Part shown: positions 25,883 to 35,851 of the stretch, one piece after another
Layout: the number at the start of each line of letters is the position of its first letter
Numbering within the stretch: position 1 is the stretch's first letter
Source: Tepidiforma bonchosmolovskayae
GTDB taxonomy: Bacteria > Chloroflexota > Dehalococcoidia > Tepidiformales > Tepidiformaceae
Assembly (NCBI RefSeq): GCF_008838325.1
Contig: NZ_CP042829.1
Coordinates: 2,108,001-2,172,000, forward strand
Direction of reading: 5' to 3'
Length of the DNA stretch: 64,000 bases
Notes under the pieces: model-generated
What the model was told of the DNA's origin: nothing
Databases searched by the model: none
Seen by the model: the letters and a program-made list of their open reading frames with translations, nothing else
Program-made: the position numbers and the translations under genes

Positions 25883-27517
25883 TCAGGCCGCCGGCCGCTT
25901 CCGCCGGTCCACCGGCACCGGCATGTTGACCTTCCGGCGCTCCCACGCGAACCGCTCCGACGATGCCCGGAGTTCGCTCGCCAGCGCCTGCATCTGCACC
26001 GCCGTCTGGTTCAGCCGGTCCGCGTGCGCCGTCAGCTCCTCGGTCGAAGCCGCCACCTCTTCGGCCGCCGCCGAGTTCTCCTCGCTCGTGGCCGCAACCT
26101 GCAGCACGGCGCTCCGCAGCGCCGCCGCCGACCGCGCCGTCTCCGCTGCCCGCCCTGCGTTCTGGTCGGCCGCCTCCGCGATCGACGTCACTGCCGCCAC
26201 AATCCGCTCCGCGCCGTTCCGCAGGTCGCCCACCTCGACGGCGATCGCCTGGATGTGCTCCGTCGACTTCCGCACCGCATCGATGATCGCCCGCAGCGAT
26301 TCCCCTGCCCGTGCCGAGACCGTCCGGCCCTCCTCGGCCTGCGCGACGCCCTCGTTCATCGCCGCCACCGCCAGCTGCGTCCCTTCCTGCACCCGCGCCA
26401 CCAGCGCGGCGATCTCCTTCGTTGCCGCCGACGAGCGCTCCGCCAGCGCCCGGACGCTGTCGGCCACCACGGCGAACCCGCGTCCCTGCTCGCCGGCCCG
26501 CGCCGCCTCGATCGCGGCGTTCAGCGCCAGCAGGTTCGTCTGCCCGGCAATCTCGTCGATTGTCCGCACAATGTCGCCGATCTGCTCCCCGAAGGTCCCG
26601 AGCTCATCGACCGTCCGCGCGGTCGCCTCCACCGACGCCGCCAGCCCGTCGATCGCCCGAATCGCCCGCTGGACCGCCTCGTACCCCTCCGTCGCCACCT
26701 CCTGGCTGTGCGCCGCTTCGCTCGCCACCCGGGAGGCCCGCGCGGCCATCTCCGTCACCCTGGCCCCGATCGCCTCGGCCTCATTCCGCGCCTCCCGCGC
26801 CGAGGCCGCGTTCTCCCGCGCCGTCTCCACCATCATCTCGAGCACATCGGTCAGCTCGTTCGAATGCCGGTCCGAATTCGACGCCAGCTCCGCAAGGTGC
26901 ACCGACGACGCGCTGACGTCGCCAATCGCCGTGGCAATCTCCTGCGACGCGCTGCGCATCATCTCCGAGGACTGGTGCATCTCACCAGAGGCATCAACCA
27001 GCCGCTTCGTGCCCGAAAGCAGCGTCCCCACGACCTCGCGCAGGTCATCAATCATCTGCTGCATCGCCGCCCCGAGCACGTCGCCGTCCGACGCCTTCGG
27101 CACCGCGATGGTCAGGTCGCCCCCGGCCACCTTTTGGGCCACGTCGCTCAGCTGCCGAAGGTGGGCGACCGCCGCCCCGAACGACGCCGCCAGCTCGGCG
27201 AACTCGCCGACGCCGCCTGCCGGCACCTCCGCCGGCAGCTCGCCCAGCGCGAGCTGCCGCGCCGCCCGGACGACCGGCGCCGAACCGGCCCGGATCTGCG
27301 CCCACAACCAGAACCCGGCGCCCAGCGCGCCCGCGCTCGCCACGATGGCGATTCCGGCGAGCAGGCGCGCCCTCCCCGCTTCGCCAGCGTCAAAAAGGAA
27401 CGTATACCCGAGGACGCCCATCACCGCGATGAGCGCGACCGTTCCCAGGCACGCAGCCAGCAGCAGATTGGCCACAGAGAAGCGCGCGAGCGCCCGCGAA
27501 GCACCGGTTCCAGACAT
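25883..27517 (-). CDS. Methyl-accepting chemotaxis-type receptor without an external sensor domain
   Basis: This receptor has two hydrophobic segments close together near the N-terminus, leaving almost no extracytoplasmic loop. A HAMP-like region and a long signalling domain follow. The signalling hairpin tip [21 protein letters not shown] is recognisable (about residues 345-365), followed by [18 protein letters not shown]. No CheA, CheW or flagellar gene is nearby. It may sense membrane or energy state, or act in a non-chemotaxis pathway. ATG 27517 is used; a GTG at 27547 would add 10 residues and puts the start in a hairpin loop. Confidence 0.9.
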   Translation of the reverse strand: MSGTGASRALARFSVANLLLAACLGTVALIAVMGVLGYTFLFDAGEAGRARLLAGIAIVASAGALGAGFWLWAQIRAGSAPVVRAARQLALGELPAEVPAGGVGEFAELAASFGAAVAHLRQLSDVAQKVAGGDLTIAVPKASDGDVLGAAMQQMIDDLREVVGTLLSGTKRLVDASGEMHQSSEMMRSASQEIATAIGDVSASSVHLAELASNSDRHSNELTDVLEMMVETARENAASAREARNEAEAIGARVTEMAARASRVASEAAHSQEVATEGYEAVQRAIRAIDGLAASVEATARTVDELGTFGEQIGDIVRTIDEIAGQTNLLALNAAIEAARAGEQGRGFAVVADSVRALAERSSAATKEIAALVARVQEGTQLAVAAMNEGVAQAEEGRTVSARAGESLRAIIDAVRKSTEHIQAIAVEVGDLRNGAERIVAAVTSIAEAADQNAGRAAETARSAAALRSAVLQVAATSEENSAAAEEVAASTEELTAHADRLNQTAVQMQALASELRASSERFAWERRKVNMPVPVDRRKRPAA

Positions 27518-27521
27518 GCAA

Positions 27522-27563
27522 CGGCCCCCGAGGAAGATGCGTCGCACTCAGTCTCGGGGGCCG
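27522..27563 (-). promoter_or_regulatory. Hairpin covering the receptor gene start
   Basis: An 11-bp perfect inverted repeat (27522-27532 with 27553-27563) encloses a 20-base loop that holds the alternative GTG start. The G-run of the 5-prime-proximal side of the ATG lies in one arm. It could control translation. A smaller 7-bp hairpin (27578-27584 with 27589-27595) lies just upstream. Confidence 0.4.
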
Positions 27564-27624
27564 CTGCCGGTTTCTGTATCGGGAACGCTCCCGATGCGCT
27601 CCCCGGCGACTCCCTACCGGGCGC

Positions 27625-28416
27625 TCAGCCGGCGGCCTCCGTCATATCGACCTTCACGACCTCGCGGCGGTCCTTGAACTTCGCCTTCAGGTAGTCGCGG
27701 TTCATCTTGGCGATGAATTCGATGCTGATCCCCTTCGGGCACACGGCTTCGCACTCGGCATAGTTCGTACAGCTGCCGAAATACTCCTCCATCGTGTCGA
27801 CCATCGCGACCGTCCGGCTCCACCGCTCCGGCTGCCCCTGCGGCAGCAGGTTCAGGTGCGCGAGCTTCGCCGCAGTAAACAGCTGCGCCGCACCGTTCGG
27901 GCACGCCGCCACGCACGCCCCGCAGCCGATGCATGCCGCCGCATCGAACGCCCGGTCTGCAACCGGCTTCGGGATCAGGATGCTGTTCGCGTCCCGCGCC
28001 GCGCCGGTGGGCGCCGTGATGTACCCCCCGGCCTGGATAATCTTGTCGAACGCTGAGCGGTCCACCACCAGGTCTTTGATCACCGGGAACGCCGTCGCCC
28101 GGAACGGCTCCACCACAATCGTGTCGCCGTCCTTGAAGTTCCGCATGTGCAGCTGGCAGGTCGTCGTCAGCTTCTTCGGCCCGTGCGGTACCCCGTTGAT
28201 GACCATCCCGCACGACCCGCAGATCCCTTCCCGGCAGTCGTGGTCGAAGGCGATCGGCTCCTTGTTCTCCGCAATCAGCCGCTCGTTCACCACGTCCAGC
28301 ATCTCGAGGAACGAGCTGTCCTCGTTGATGTCCCGCGCCTCGTACACCTCGAAGCGGCCCGGGTCGTTCGGCCCCGACTGCCGCCACACCTTCAGCGTCA
28401 GGTTCAGCGTCCTCAT
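27625..28416 (-). CDS. sdhB: Succinate dehydrogenase iron-sulfur subunit
   Basis: This 263-residue protein has the [2Fe-2S] motif [19 protein letters not shown] with a distal Cys, then [15 protein letters not shown] and [15 protein letters not shown] for the [4Fe-4S] and [3Fe-4S] clusters. It passes electrons from FAD in SdhA to the membrane anchor. The ATG overlaps the sdhA stop. The order sdhC-sdhA-sdhB is that of Bacillus-type (type B) enzymes. Confidence 0.96.
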   Translation of the reverse strand: MRTLNLTLKVWRQSGPNDPGRFEVYEARDINEDSSFLEMLDVVNERLIAENKEPIAFDHDCREGICGSCGMVINGVPHGPKKLTTTCQLHMRNFKDGDTIVVEPFRATAFPVIKDLVVDRSAFDKIIQAGGYITAPTGAARDANSILIPKPVADRAFDAAACIGCGACVAACPNGAAQLFTAAKLAHLNLLPQGQPERWSRTVAMVDTMEEYFGSCTNYAECEAVCPKGISIEFIAKMNRDYLKAKFKDRREVVKVDMTEAAG

Positions 28417-30326
28417 TTGTAGCTCCTCTGCGTCGGGTGCACGTACTCGAACACCAGCTCCTCCTTGTGGAGCTTCGCGTCCTTCCCTGGCCCGCAGTAC
28501 TCCCAGGCCGCCACGTACGCGAAGTGCTCATCATCCCGCTGGGCCTCGCCGTCGGGCGTCTGGTACTCCTCCCGGAAGTGCCCCCCGCAGGATTCCTCGC
28601 GGTGCAGGGCGTCCTGGCACATCAGTTCCGCCAGCTCGAAGAAGTCCGCCACTCGCCCTGCCTTCTCCAGCGACTGGTTCAGCGTCTCGCCTTCGCCGAG
28701 CACCTTCGCGTCGTTCCAGTATTCCTCCCGCAGCTCCGCGATCCGCTTCCGTGCATACTTCAGGCCCTCGGCATTGCGCGACATGCCGCAGTAGTCCCAC
28801 ATGATCTTCCCGAGCTCGCGGTGGAAGGAGTCCACCGACCGGCTGCCCTTGATGCTCAGCAGCCGGTTGATCTGCTCGCGGACGCCCTCCTCCGCCTCCT
28901 TGAACGCCGGCGAATCCGTCGAGGGCACCGGGTGGTTCAGCTGCGGCGCAAGGTCCCCAGCAATCGTCGTCGGCAGGATGAAGTAGCCGTCGGCCAGCCC
29001 CTGCATCAGCGCCGAGGCGCCCAGCCGGTTCGCGCCGTGGTCGCTGAAGTTCGCCTCGCCGAGCACGAACAGCCCCGGCAGGTTCGACATCAGGTTGTAG
29101 TCCACCCAGAGGCCGCCCATCGTGTAGTGCACCGCCGGGTAGATCCGCATCGGCACTTCGTACGGGTTCTCCCCTGTGATGTTCTCGTACATGTCGAACA
29201 GGTTGCCGTATCGCTGTTCGATCACCGCCCGCCCAAGCCGCTCGATCGCCGTCTTGAAATCGAGGTACACCCCGTTCTTCAGCGGCCCGACACCGTAGCC
29301 CGCATCGACCATCCGTTTCGCCGCCCGCGAGGCCACGTCGCGCGGCACGAGGTTGGCGAACGACGGGTACATCCGCTCCAGGTAATAGTCCCGCTCCTCC
29401 TCCGGGATCTGGTTCGGCGGCCGGTTGTCATCCTTGTTCTTCGGAACCCAAATTCGGCCGTCGTTCCGCAGCGACTCGCTCATCAGGGTGAGCTTCGACT
29501 GGTAATCGCCGCTCACCGGAATGCAGGTCGGGTGGATCTGCGTAAAACACGGGTTCGCGAAGAACGCGCCCTTCTTGTGCGCCCGCCAGGCCGCCGTTAC
29601 GTTGCTTCCCTTCGCGTTGGTCGAAAGGTAGAACACGTTCCCGTACCCGCCGGTGGCGAGCACTACCGCATGCCCGGCATGCCGCTGGATCTCGCCAGTC
29701 ACCAGGTCGCGCGTGATGATCCCGACCGCACGTCCGTTCTCGACCACCAGGTCGAGCATCTCCGTCCGCGGGTACATCTTCACGGTGCCCGCATCAATCT
29801 GCCGGCAGAGCGCCTGGTAGGCGCCGAGCAGCAGCTGCTGCCCCGTCTGCCCCCGTGCATAGAACGTGCGCGCCACCTGGGCACCGCCGAACGACCGGTT
29901 ATCGAGCAGGCCGCCGTACTCGCGCGCGAACGGCACCCCCTGGGCCACGCACTGGTCGATAATCTGCACGCTGATTTCGGCGAGGCGGTACACATTCGCC
30001 TCGCGCGAGCGGTAGTCGCCGCCCTTGATCGTGTCGTAGAAGAGCCGGAAGACCGAGTCGCCGTCATTCTTGTAGTTCTTCGCGGCGTTGATGCCGCCCT
30101 GCGCCGCAATCGAGTGGGCCCGCCGCGGGCTGTCCTGGAAGCAGAACACCTTCACGTTGTAGCCCATCTCCCCGAGCGTCGCTGCCGCCGAGGAGCCCGC
30201 CAGCCCCGTTCCGACCACGATGATTTCGAACTTCCGCCGGTTCTGCGGAGCCACCAGCTTCGTCTCAAACTTGGCGTTGCTCCACTTCTCCGAAAGGTGT
30301 CCCGCGGGAATCTTCGCGTCCAGCAT
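28413..30326 (-). CDS. sdhA: Succinate dehydrogenase flavoprotein subunit
   Basis: This 637-residue FAD subunit has a [18 protein letters not shown] dinucleotide motif. [14 protein letters not shown] contains the conserved His for covalent FAD attachment. Later motifs are [20 protein letters not shown] and the active-site Arg region [13 protein letters not shown]. It oxidises succinate to fumarate. It is longer than the E. coli protein and matches the type B family. It follows sdhC by 10 bases. Confidence 0.96.
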   Translation of the reverse strand: MLDAKIPAGHLSEKWSNAKFETKLVAPQNRRKFEIIVVGTGLAGSSAAATLGEMGYNVKVFCFQDSPRRAHSIAAQGGINAAKNYKNDGDSVFRLFYDTIKGGDYRSREANVYRLAEISVQIIDQCVAQGVPFAREYGGLLDNRSFGGAQVARTFYARGQTGQQLLLGAYQALCRQIDAGTVKMYPRTEMLDLVVENGRAVGIITRDLVTGEIQRHAGHAVVLATGGYGNVFYLSTNAKGSNVTAAWRAHKKGAFFANPCFTQIHPTCIPVSGDYQSKLTLMSESLRNDGRIWVPKNKDDNRPPNQIPEEERDYYLERMYPSFANLVPRDVASRAAKRMVDAGYGVGPLKNGVYLDFKTAIERLGRAVIEQRYGNLFDMYENITGENPYEVPMRIYPAVHYTMGGLWVDYNLMSNLPGLFVLGEANFSDHGANRLGASALMQGLADGYFILPTTIAGDLAPQLNHPVPSTDSPAFKEAEEGVREQINRLLSIKGSRSVDSFHRELGKIMWDYCGMSRNAEGLKYARKRIAELREEYWNDAKVLGEGETLNQSLEKAGRVADFFELAELMCQDALHREESCGGHFREEYQTPDGEAQRDDEHFAYVAAWEYCGPGKDAKLHKEELVFEYVHPTQRSYK

Positions 30327-30336
30327 GGCTCTCCCC

Positions 30337-31077
30337 CTACTCCACGATGCCGGTCAGCACAGCAATCGGGAACGACACATTGCCGATGACGATGACGGCT
30401 GCGAACGCCATCGCGAACCACCGGCGCCAGTGGTTGAACCGCGGATGCGACCACCCCAGCGACTGGAAGAGGCTCCACGCCCCGTGGTAGATGTGCATCC
30501 CCAGCAGCAGGTTCGCCACGATATACACCCCCGCCACCGGCGCCCGCGAAAGGCTCGCGACCACGTTCTCGTAGGGGTGCCCCTTTGTGAAGTCGGCCCC
30601 GCCCATACCCCAGGTCAGGTCCATCAGGTGGTACAGCACGAACAGGCCGACAATGACGCCGCTCCACCGCATCGTCCGCGCCGCGTAGTTTGCCGCGAGG
30701 TAATCGCGCCCGCCCTGGTACTTCGTCTGCCGCGACTGCCGGTTCATCAGCGTCAACGTCGCCGCGGCGTGGATGTGCAGCGCGAACGAGACAATGAGCA
30801 GGCTCCGCACAATCCAGAGCAGACCTGTCCGCGGCAGCACCGGCTCGCCAATCTCGCGCAGGTACTCGCCGTACCAGTTCATCTTCTCGGCGCCTTGGTA
30901 CAGGTGCAGGTTCCCGAGCATGTGCACCAGGACAAAGCCCAGGAGCACGATGCCCGTGACGGCCATCACCGCCTTCTTGCCGACCGCCGAGCCGTAGAAA
31001 TCGAGAATCCAGATGCGCGGCCTCACGCGCCGCTGCCGCAGCGGCTGCACGCCGCGCGCCCGTGTCCCTGAGAGCAT
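30337..31077 (-). CDS. sdhC: Succinate dehydrogenase cytochrome b558 subunit
   Basis: This 246-residue membrane anchor has five hydrophobic helices and several candidate haem His residues ([37 protein letters not shown]). This is the single-subunit diheme type of Bacillus and Chloroflexota, with no SdhD. It reduces menaquinone. The first gene of the operon, it follows a promoter with a TAGGAT element. About 25 basic residues precede the first helix. Confidence 0.93.
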   Translation of the reverse strand: MLSGTRARGVQPLRQRRVRPRIWILDFYGSAVGKKAVMAVTGIVLLGFVLVHMLGNLHLYQGAEKMNWYGEYLREIGEPVLPRTGLLWIVRSLLIVSFALHIHAAATLTLMNRQSRQTKYQGGRDYLAANYAARTMRWSGVIVGLFVLYHLMDLTWGMGGADFTKGHPYENVVASLSRAPVAGVYIVANLLLGMHIYHGAWSLFQSLGWSHPRFNHWRRWFAMAFAAVIVIGNVSFPIAVLTGIVE

Positions 31078-31183
31078 GCCCCCCTCCTTGGACGTCGTTC
31101 GCCCGGCCGTGGCAGTTTCCCGGGCGAGCTGGTCCTGCCCCGGCGATTCCCCGCACCGTCACGCCTGCTGCAGTTCCCCGCGA

Positions 31184-31213
31184 ATCCTACGACCCCATCC
31201 GCCGGGCGTTCAA
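31184..31213 (-). promoter_or_regulatory. Candidate sdhCAB promoter
   Basis: On the minus strand TTGAAC (31213-31208) and TAGGAT (31189-31184) are 18 bases apart. They lie about 110 bases before the sdhC start in the spacer 31078-31252, which holds no gene. Confidence 0.5.
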
Positions 31214-31252
31214 TCAGCCGTCATACATCCCAGCTATTGAACCTGCGCACAC

Positions 31253-31795
31253 CTATCGATTCGATGATTCAACCATTCGCGCCCAGCGAAGCACCCCGAT
31301 GACCGACTTCGCATCGCAGATCTCGCCCGCCTCCACAGCGGCCAGCGCTTCCGCCAGCGTCCGCCGCTCCACCTCGATGTCCTCATCCTCGTCGCCGGCC
31401 AGCCGCGACGGCTCCAGGTCAAGGCAGGCGAACAGGTGGATGTACTCGCTCGTGTACCCCGGCGCCACGTAGAACCCTCCCAGCGGCACCACCCTGCCGG
31501 GAGCGTGGCCGACCTCCTCCTGGAGCTCGCGCGCAACGGCCGCCTGCGGAGCCTCTCCCGGTTCGAGGGTGCCGGCCGGCAGTTCGAGCAGCCGCCGGCC
31601 CGCAGCGTACCGGTACTGGGTCACCAGCAGCAGGGACCCGTCCGCCAGCACAGGCACCATGCACACCGCGCCCGGGTGCCGGATCGTCTCCCGGCGCGCT
31701 ACCACGCCGCCGTCCATCTCCAGGGTCGCCAGCTCCACATCGAACAGGCGGCCGCGGTACACCGTCTCGATCGAAACCACGCGCGGGTCGGCCAT
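31253..31795 (-). CDS. NUDIX hydrolase, ADP-ribose pyrophosphatase type
   Basis: This 180-residue protein has a full Nudix box, GTLEPGEAPQAAVARELQEE followed by VG, which gives GX5EX7REUXEEXGU. The N-terminal region (YRGRLFDVELATLEM) and VTQYRYA...LELPAG are those of ADP-ribose pyrophosphatases. It probably clears ADP-ribose or other nucleotide sugars. The ATG at 31795 is preferred to an upstream start at 31906, whose product segment is Ala/Gly filler that covers the rpoD terminator. Confidence 0.9.
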   Translation of the reverse strand: MADPRVVSIETVYRGRLFDVELATLEMDGGVVARRETIRHPGAVCMVPVLADGSLLLVTQYRYAAGRRLLELPAGTLEPGEAPQAAVARELQEEVGHAPGRVVPLGGFYVAPGYTSEYIHLFACLDLEPSRLAGDEDEDIEVERRTLAEALAAVEAGEICDAKSVIGVLRWARMVESSNR

Positions 31796-31871
31796 CCCGC
31801 CGATTCTCGGCCATCCCGCCCGAACCGTCGACGCGGCCGCCTGCCCCGGCGCCACAGCAGCAACACAGCAG

Positions 31872-31893
31872 TGCGGCCCCCGACCGGGGGCCG
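31872..31893 (-). terminator. Hairpin after rpoD
   Basis: A 9-bp GC stem (31872-31880 with 31885-31893) lies 34 bases after the rpoD stop. There is little T-run after it, so termination strength is uncertain. Confidence 0.5.
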
Positions 31894-31926
31894 CCCTGCC
31901 CGGCATGCCGCAGACCGGCTGCCGAA

Positions 31927-33516
31927 TTACTCCAGGTAGTCCTTGAGCTTCTTGCTCCGGCTCGGGTGCCGCAGCTTCCGCAGCGCCTTCGCCTCGATCT
32001 GCCGGATCCGTTCGCGCGTCACGCCGAACTCCCGGCCCACCTCCTCCAGGGTCCGGCTCCGGCCGTCCTCCAGCCCGAACCGCAGCTGGAGCACCCGCCG
32101 CTCACGGGCCGTCAGGCTCGCCAGCACATCTTCGACCTGCTCCCGGAGCAGCTGCTGGCTCGCCGCCTCGGCAGGCGAGAGCGCGCCCGGGTCCTCGAGG
32201 AAGTCGCCGAGGTGGCTGTCCTCCTCCTCGCCGATCGGCGTCTCCAGCGAGACCGGCTCCTGCGAAACCTTCTGGATCTCGCGAATCCGCTCCGGCGTAA
32301 AGAGCGCCGCATCGCCCTTCCCCGATTCGCTCATCCCGCGCGCGATCTCCTCGCTCGTCGGCTCCCGGCCGTACTCCTGCACGAGCCGCCGGCTCACCCG
32401 CACCAGCTTGTTGATCGTCTCTACCATGTGGACCGGGATCCGGATCGTCCGCGCCTGGTCGGCAATCGCCCGCGTGATCGCCTGCCGGATCCACCACGTC
32501 GCATAGGTCGAGAACTTGAACCCCTTCCGGTAGTCGAACTTTTCCACCGCCCGGATGAGGCCGATGTTCCCTTCCTGGATCAGGTCCAGCAGCGACATCC
32601 CCCGGCCGATGTACTTCTTCGCCACCGAGACCACGAGGCGGAGGTTCGCCTCCGTCAGCCGCCGCTGGGCCTTCTGGCCGTTCCGCTTAATCGTGTCGAA
32701 GTGGTACCGGAGCTTCTCCTCCAGCGGCGCCAGCTTCTCGATCAGGTCCGGCGCCGGCGGCACCAGCTGGTCCTCGCCGCCGGCCTCTTCCGCCATCTCC
32801 CGCATCAGCTCCGGCGTCAGCACCGCCGTCACAATCGAGAGCTGCACGATCCGCTGGTGCGCGTCCTCGTCCGAAATCTTCAGCTTGTTCGCGATGTGCT
32901 GCTTGAAGTCCGGGTCGATCTCGCCGTCGACCAGCCCGCGGAACTGCGGGTCGCCGATGACCTCGCTGTAGCTCAGGTTCTTCAGCTTCCGGCCGTTCGG
33001 GTCCCGCCACTTCCGCACGACGGTCGCCTCGCCCTCCGCAGCCGGCTTGACGAACTTGTCGAACTCGTCAATGAACCGCTTCGCTTCCTTGTACACCGGA
33101 AGCAGGGCAGCCCACTGCTCCAGCAGCCGCACCGCAATCCGCCCGGCCGAAGGCGGATGCCCGTAATTCTGCACGTACTCCTTCTCGATCGACTCGATGT
33201 GGAGCCCGTGCTCCATCTGCCGCGCGAGATGCTTCTCGTCGTCGGCCGTGAGCAGGTACACCTTGCCGATTTCGCGCAGATACATCCGGACCGGGTCGTC
33301 GATTCCCTCCGACTCCTCGGTCAGGAGCGCGATGCTCGCCTCTTCGTCCTCCTCTTCTTCGTCGAGCGGGCTCTCCTCTTCCTCCTCGACCGCCAGGCCC
33401 GCAAGGTCCTCCTCGGCAGCCTCGGCGTCGTCGTAGGAAGACAGCCGGCTCAGGACCCCGTCCAGAACGGAGTCGTCGCTCGTGATGGTCGAATCGGCCA
33501 GGACATCGTCGGACAT
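31927..33516 (-). CDS. rpoD: Primary RNA polymerase sigma factor (sigma-70, group 1)
   Basis: This 529-residue sigma factor has region 1.2 ([17 protein letters not shown]), a spacer of about 110 residues, and region 2 ([20 protein letters not shown]...[19 protein letters not shown]). Region 3 and region 4 follow ([19 protein letters not shown]). The N-terminus lacks a clear region 1.1 and is instead very acidic (a run of Glu and Asp at residues 40-70). It directs housekeeping transcription. The region 2.4 sequence indicates TATAAT-type -10 recognition, matching the TANNNT elements reported here. Confidence 0.96.
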   Translation of the reverse strand: MSDDVLADSTITSDDSVLDGVLSRLSSYDDAEAAEEDLAGLAVEEEEESPLDEEEEDEEASIALLTEESEGIDDPVRMYLREIGKVYLLTADDEKHLARQMEHGLHIESIEKEYVQNYGHPPSAGRIAVRLLEQWAALLPVYKEAKRFIDEFDKFVKPAAEGEATVVRKWRDPNGRKLKNLSYSEVIGDPQFRGLVDGEIDPDFKQHIANKLKISDEDAHQRIVQLSIVTAVLTPELMREMAEEAGGEDQLVPPAPDLIEKLAPLEEKLRYHFDTIKRNGQKAQRRLTEANLRLVVSVAKKYIGRGMSLLDLIQEGNIGLIRAVEKFDYRKGFKFSTYATWWIRQAITRAIADQARTIRIPVHMVETINKLVRVSRRLVQEYGREPTSEEIARGMSESGKGDAALFTPERIREIQKVSQEPVSLETPIGEEEDSHLGDFLEDPGALSPAEAASQQLLREQVEDVLASLTARERRVLQLRFGLEDGRSRTLEEVGREFGVTRERIRQIEAKALRKLRHPSRSKKLKDYLE

Positions 33517-33584
33517 GCTCAGATTGCTGCTCCCTCTCCCTCTCGGGAAACCTCAAGTCGCGCAGGGCAGAATGCGCCTTTTCC

Positions 33585-33612
33585 ATGATAGCAAGTTTTC
33601 AGAGAAGGACAA
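33585..33612 (-). promoter_or_regulatory. rpoD promoter
   Basis: TTGTCC (33612-33607) and TATCAT (33590-33585) are 16 bases apart on the minus strand. TATCAT matches TATAAT at 5 of 6 positions. The leader is about 60 bases with purine-rich GGGAG repeats before the ATG. Confidence 0.65.
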
Positions 33613-33643
33613 GCCCCCGGCGAGCGCCCGCCCCGCCCGGTGC

Positions 33644-33945
33644 TATACTCCTCCCGATTGCTCCCAGCGGACGTGCCCGCGTCCGCAAACAGGCGACGAC
33701 CGGGACGAGTAGCCCGCCGACCCCGACAGAGAGCCGCGCCACCGGCTGAAAGCGCGGCGCCAGGCAGGCGAACACCCCCCGCGAGCCCGCGCCGAGGCGC
33801 CCACGGGCGATAAGGCCGCGCGGATGGCCCCGTTATCGGCCGCCAATGAGTCCGTGCCTCCGCGCGGAAAAGCCGGGTGGAACCACGAGCGCGCCGCTCG
33901 TCCCGGCCTTGCGGCGCCATCCGCATCCCGCCGGAGGTTCCCGCA
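33644..33945 (+). promoter_or_regulatory. T-box leader (threonyl) with promoter, controlling thrS
   Basis: A TATACT -10 is at 33644-33649. The T-box core GGGTGGAACCACG (33875-33887) is followed by the pairing partner CTCGTCCCGG, giving an antiterminator/antisequestrator helix. Stem I shows an AGTA at 33709-33712, AGAGAG at 33728-33733 and GAACACC (33770-33776) with ACC as specifier for threonine. TGGA in the T-box would pair with an uncharged tRNA ending UCCA. No U-run follows, but CCTCCG (33857-33862) can pair with the ribosome site CGGAGG (33932-33937), so control is probably translational. Confidence 0.85.
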
Positions 33946-33947
33946 CC

Positions 33948-35771
33948 ATGGCCACGCCAATCGAATCCCACGTCGACCTCGCCTCCCTCCCGAAGGAAGA
34001 GCGCCTCGCGCGCATGCGCCACTCCGCCGCCCATCTCCTCGCTGAGGCGATGCTCGAGCTCTTCCCCGATGCCGAACTCGGCATCGGCCCGCCCATCGAT
34101 GCCGGCTTCTACTACGACTTCCGCCTCCCGCGCTCCCTCACCCCCGAGGACCTCGCATGGCTCGAAAACCGCATGCGCGAGAGCGTCGCCCGCAGGCTGC
34201 CCTTCCAGATGGCCGCCATCACCCGCGAAGAGGCCCTCGAACGCTGGAAGAATCAGCCCTTCAAACTCGACCTTCTCAAAGACCTCGAAGACGGCACCAT
34301 CACCCAGTGCACCCACGGCAGCTTCACCGACCTCTGCAAAGGCGGCCACGTCAACCACACCGGCGAAATCGGCGCCTTCAAGCTCACCTCGGTCGCCGGC
34401 GCCTACTGGCGCGGCTCTGAGAAGAACCCCCAGCTCCAGCGCGTCTACGGCGCCCTCTTCGAAACCGAAGAAGAACTCGCCGCCTACGAACGCCAGCTCG
34501 AAGAGGCCCGCCGCCGTGACCATCGCCGCATCGGCAAAGAGCTCAAAATCTTCGAGCTGTTCGATGAAACCGGGCCCGGCCACGTCGTCTGGCTCCCCAA
34601 CGGCGCCACCATCCGCCGCGAACTCCAGCGCTGGATGGAAGACCTCGAACTCGAGCGCGGCTACCGCCACGTCGTCACCCCCGCCGTCTCCAAGCGCCAG
34701 CTCTACGTCAAGTCCGGCCACTGGGACCACTTCCACGACGCCATGTACCCCGTCATGGAGCGCGAAGGCGAGGAGTATGTCCTCCGCCCCATGAACTGCC
34801 CTTCCCACATCATGGTCTTCGCCTCCGAGCTCCACTCCTACCGCGAGTTCCCCATCAGGATCGCCGAGTTCGGCAACATGCACCGCTGGGAGAAGAGCGG
34901 CCAGGTCTCCGGCATGAGCCGCGTCCGCATCATGACGCTCAACGACGCCCACATCTTCTGCACCGACCCCGCCATGGTCGAAGCCGAGGTTGAAGGGGTC
35001 CTCCGCCTCATGGAGCACGCCTACGGCGTCCTCGGCCTGCGCAACTACCGCTACCGCCTCTCACTCGCCGACCCCGACGATAAGGAGAAGTACGTCGACA
35101 ACCCCGAGATGTGGCAGAAGGGCGAAGCCCTCCTCCGTCGCGTCCTCGATCGCCTCGGCCTCAACTACTTCCCCGCCGTGGGTGAAGCCGCCTTCTACGG
35201 CCCCAAGATCGATGTCCAGTTCATGACCGCCGCCGGCAAGGAGGAGACTCTCTCCACTATCCAGGTCGACTTCCACTTTCCCCGCCAGTTCGGCCTCGAG
35301 TACATCGGCGAGGACGGCGAGCGGCACCAGCCCATCATCGTCCACCGCGGCATCATCTCCACCCTCGAGCGCATGGTCGCCCTCCTCATCGAGGAGTACG
35401 AAGGCAACTTTCCCCTCTGGCTCGCCCCCGTCCAGGCCGTCGTCATCCCGATCGCGGACCGCCACCAGCCCTACGCCCGCGAGGTCGCCGGGGCGCTCCG
35501 CCAGCATCGCCTCCGCGTCGAGGTCGATGACCGGAACGAGCGGATGAACGCCAAAATCCGCGACGCCCAGCTCCAGAAGGTGCCCTACATGCTCGTTGTC
35601 GGCGACCGCGAAGCCGAGGCCCGCGCTGTCTCCCTCCGCGTCCGCGGCGAAGGCGACCAGGGCTCCGTCCCCCTTACCGAAGTCATCGATCGGCTCCGCC
35701 GCGAGCGCGATGAACGCCTCCTTACTCCCGGCGTGCATCCCGCAGCCCCTGCCCCCGCGCCAGGCGGCTGA
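33948..35771 (+). CDS. thrS: Threonyl-tRNA synthetase lacking the TGS domain
   Basis: This 607-residue class II synthetase starts directly in the editing domain with MRHSAAHLLAEAML and DLCKGGHVNHTG, the zinc-site/editing motifs. The usual N-terminal TGS domain (about 60 residues) is absent. The catalytic core follows, with LRPMNCPSHIMVF (zinc Cys), HRWEKSGQVSGMSRVR and the final GIISTLERMVALLIEEY. An anticodon-binding domain closes it. The ATG at 33948 has GGAGG at 33933-33937. An uninterrupted reading back to 33846 would run into the T-box. Confidence 0.95.
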   Translation: MATPIESHVDLASLPKEERLARMRHSAAHLLAEAMLELFPDAELGIGPPIDAGFYYDFRLPRSLTPEDLAWLENRMRESVARRLPFQMAAITREEALERWKNQPFKLDLLKDLEDGTITQCTHGSFTDLCKGGHVNHTGEIGAFKLTSVAGAYWRGSEKNPQLQRVYGALFETEEELAAYERQLEEARRRDHRRIGKELKIFELFDETGPGHVVWLPNGATIRRELQRWMEDLELERGYRHVVTPAVSKRQLYVKSGHWDHFHDAMYPVMEREGEEYVLRPMNCPSHIMVFASELHSYREFPIRIAEFGNMHRWEKSGQVSGMSRVRIMTLNDAHIFCTDPAMVEAEVEGVLRLMEHAYGVLGLRNYRYRLSLADPDDKEKYVDNPEMWQKGEALLRRVLDRLGLNYFPAVGEAAFYGPKIDVQFMTAAGKEETLSTIQVDFHFPRQFGLEYIGEDGERHQPIIVHRGIISTLERMVALLIEEYEGNFPLWLAPVQAVVIPIADRHQPYAREVAGALRQHRLRVEVDDRNERMNAKIRDAQLQKVPYMLVVGDREAEARAVSLRVRGEGDQGSVPLTEVIDRLRRERDERLLTPGVHPAAPAPAPGG

Positions 35772-35796
35772 TCCCCCGTCCAGCCGGGAAAAAGAA

Positions 35797-35826
35797 CCGG
35801 GCCGGCGCAGCCCTGCGCCGGCCCGG
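35797..35826. terminator. Bidirectional terminator between thrS and the MaoC genes
   Basis: A perfect 13-bp stem (35797-35809 with 35814-35826) with a 4-base loop lies between the convergent stops. On the minus strand it is followed by TTCTTTTTC, a good T-tract. Confidence 0.85.
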
Positions 35827-35851
35827 CTGTGCTCGTCGCCCGGCGCGCCGG

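Noticed and set aside
27522-27600. A c-di-GMP (GEMM) riboswitch before the chemotaxis-type receptor
   Set aside because: The conserved GEMM core and tetraloop/receptor are absent. Only two simple hairpins are seen.
33661-33945. A small gene or tRNA in the thrS leader
   Set aside because: The structure and motifs match a T-box. No tRNA cloverleaf with a TTCGA-type arm is present and no frame has a ribosome site.
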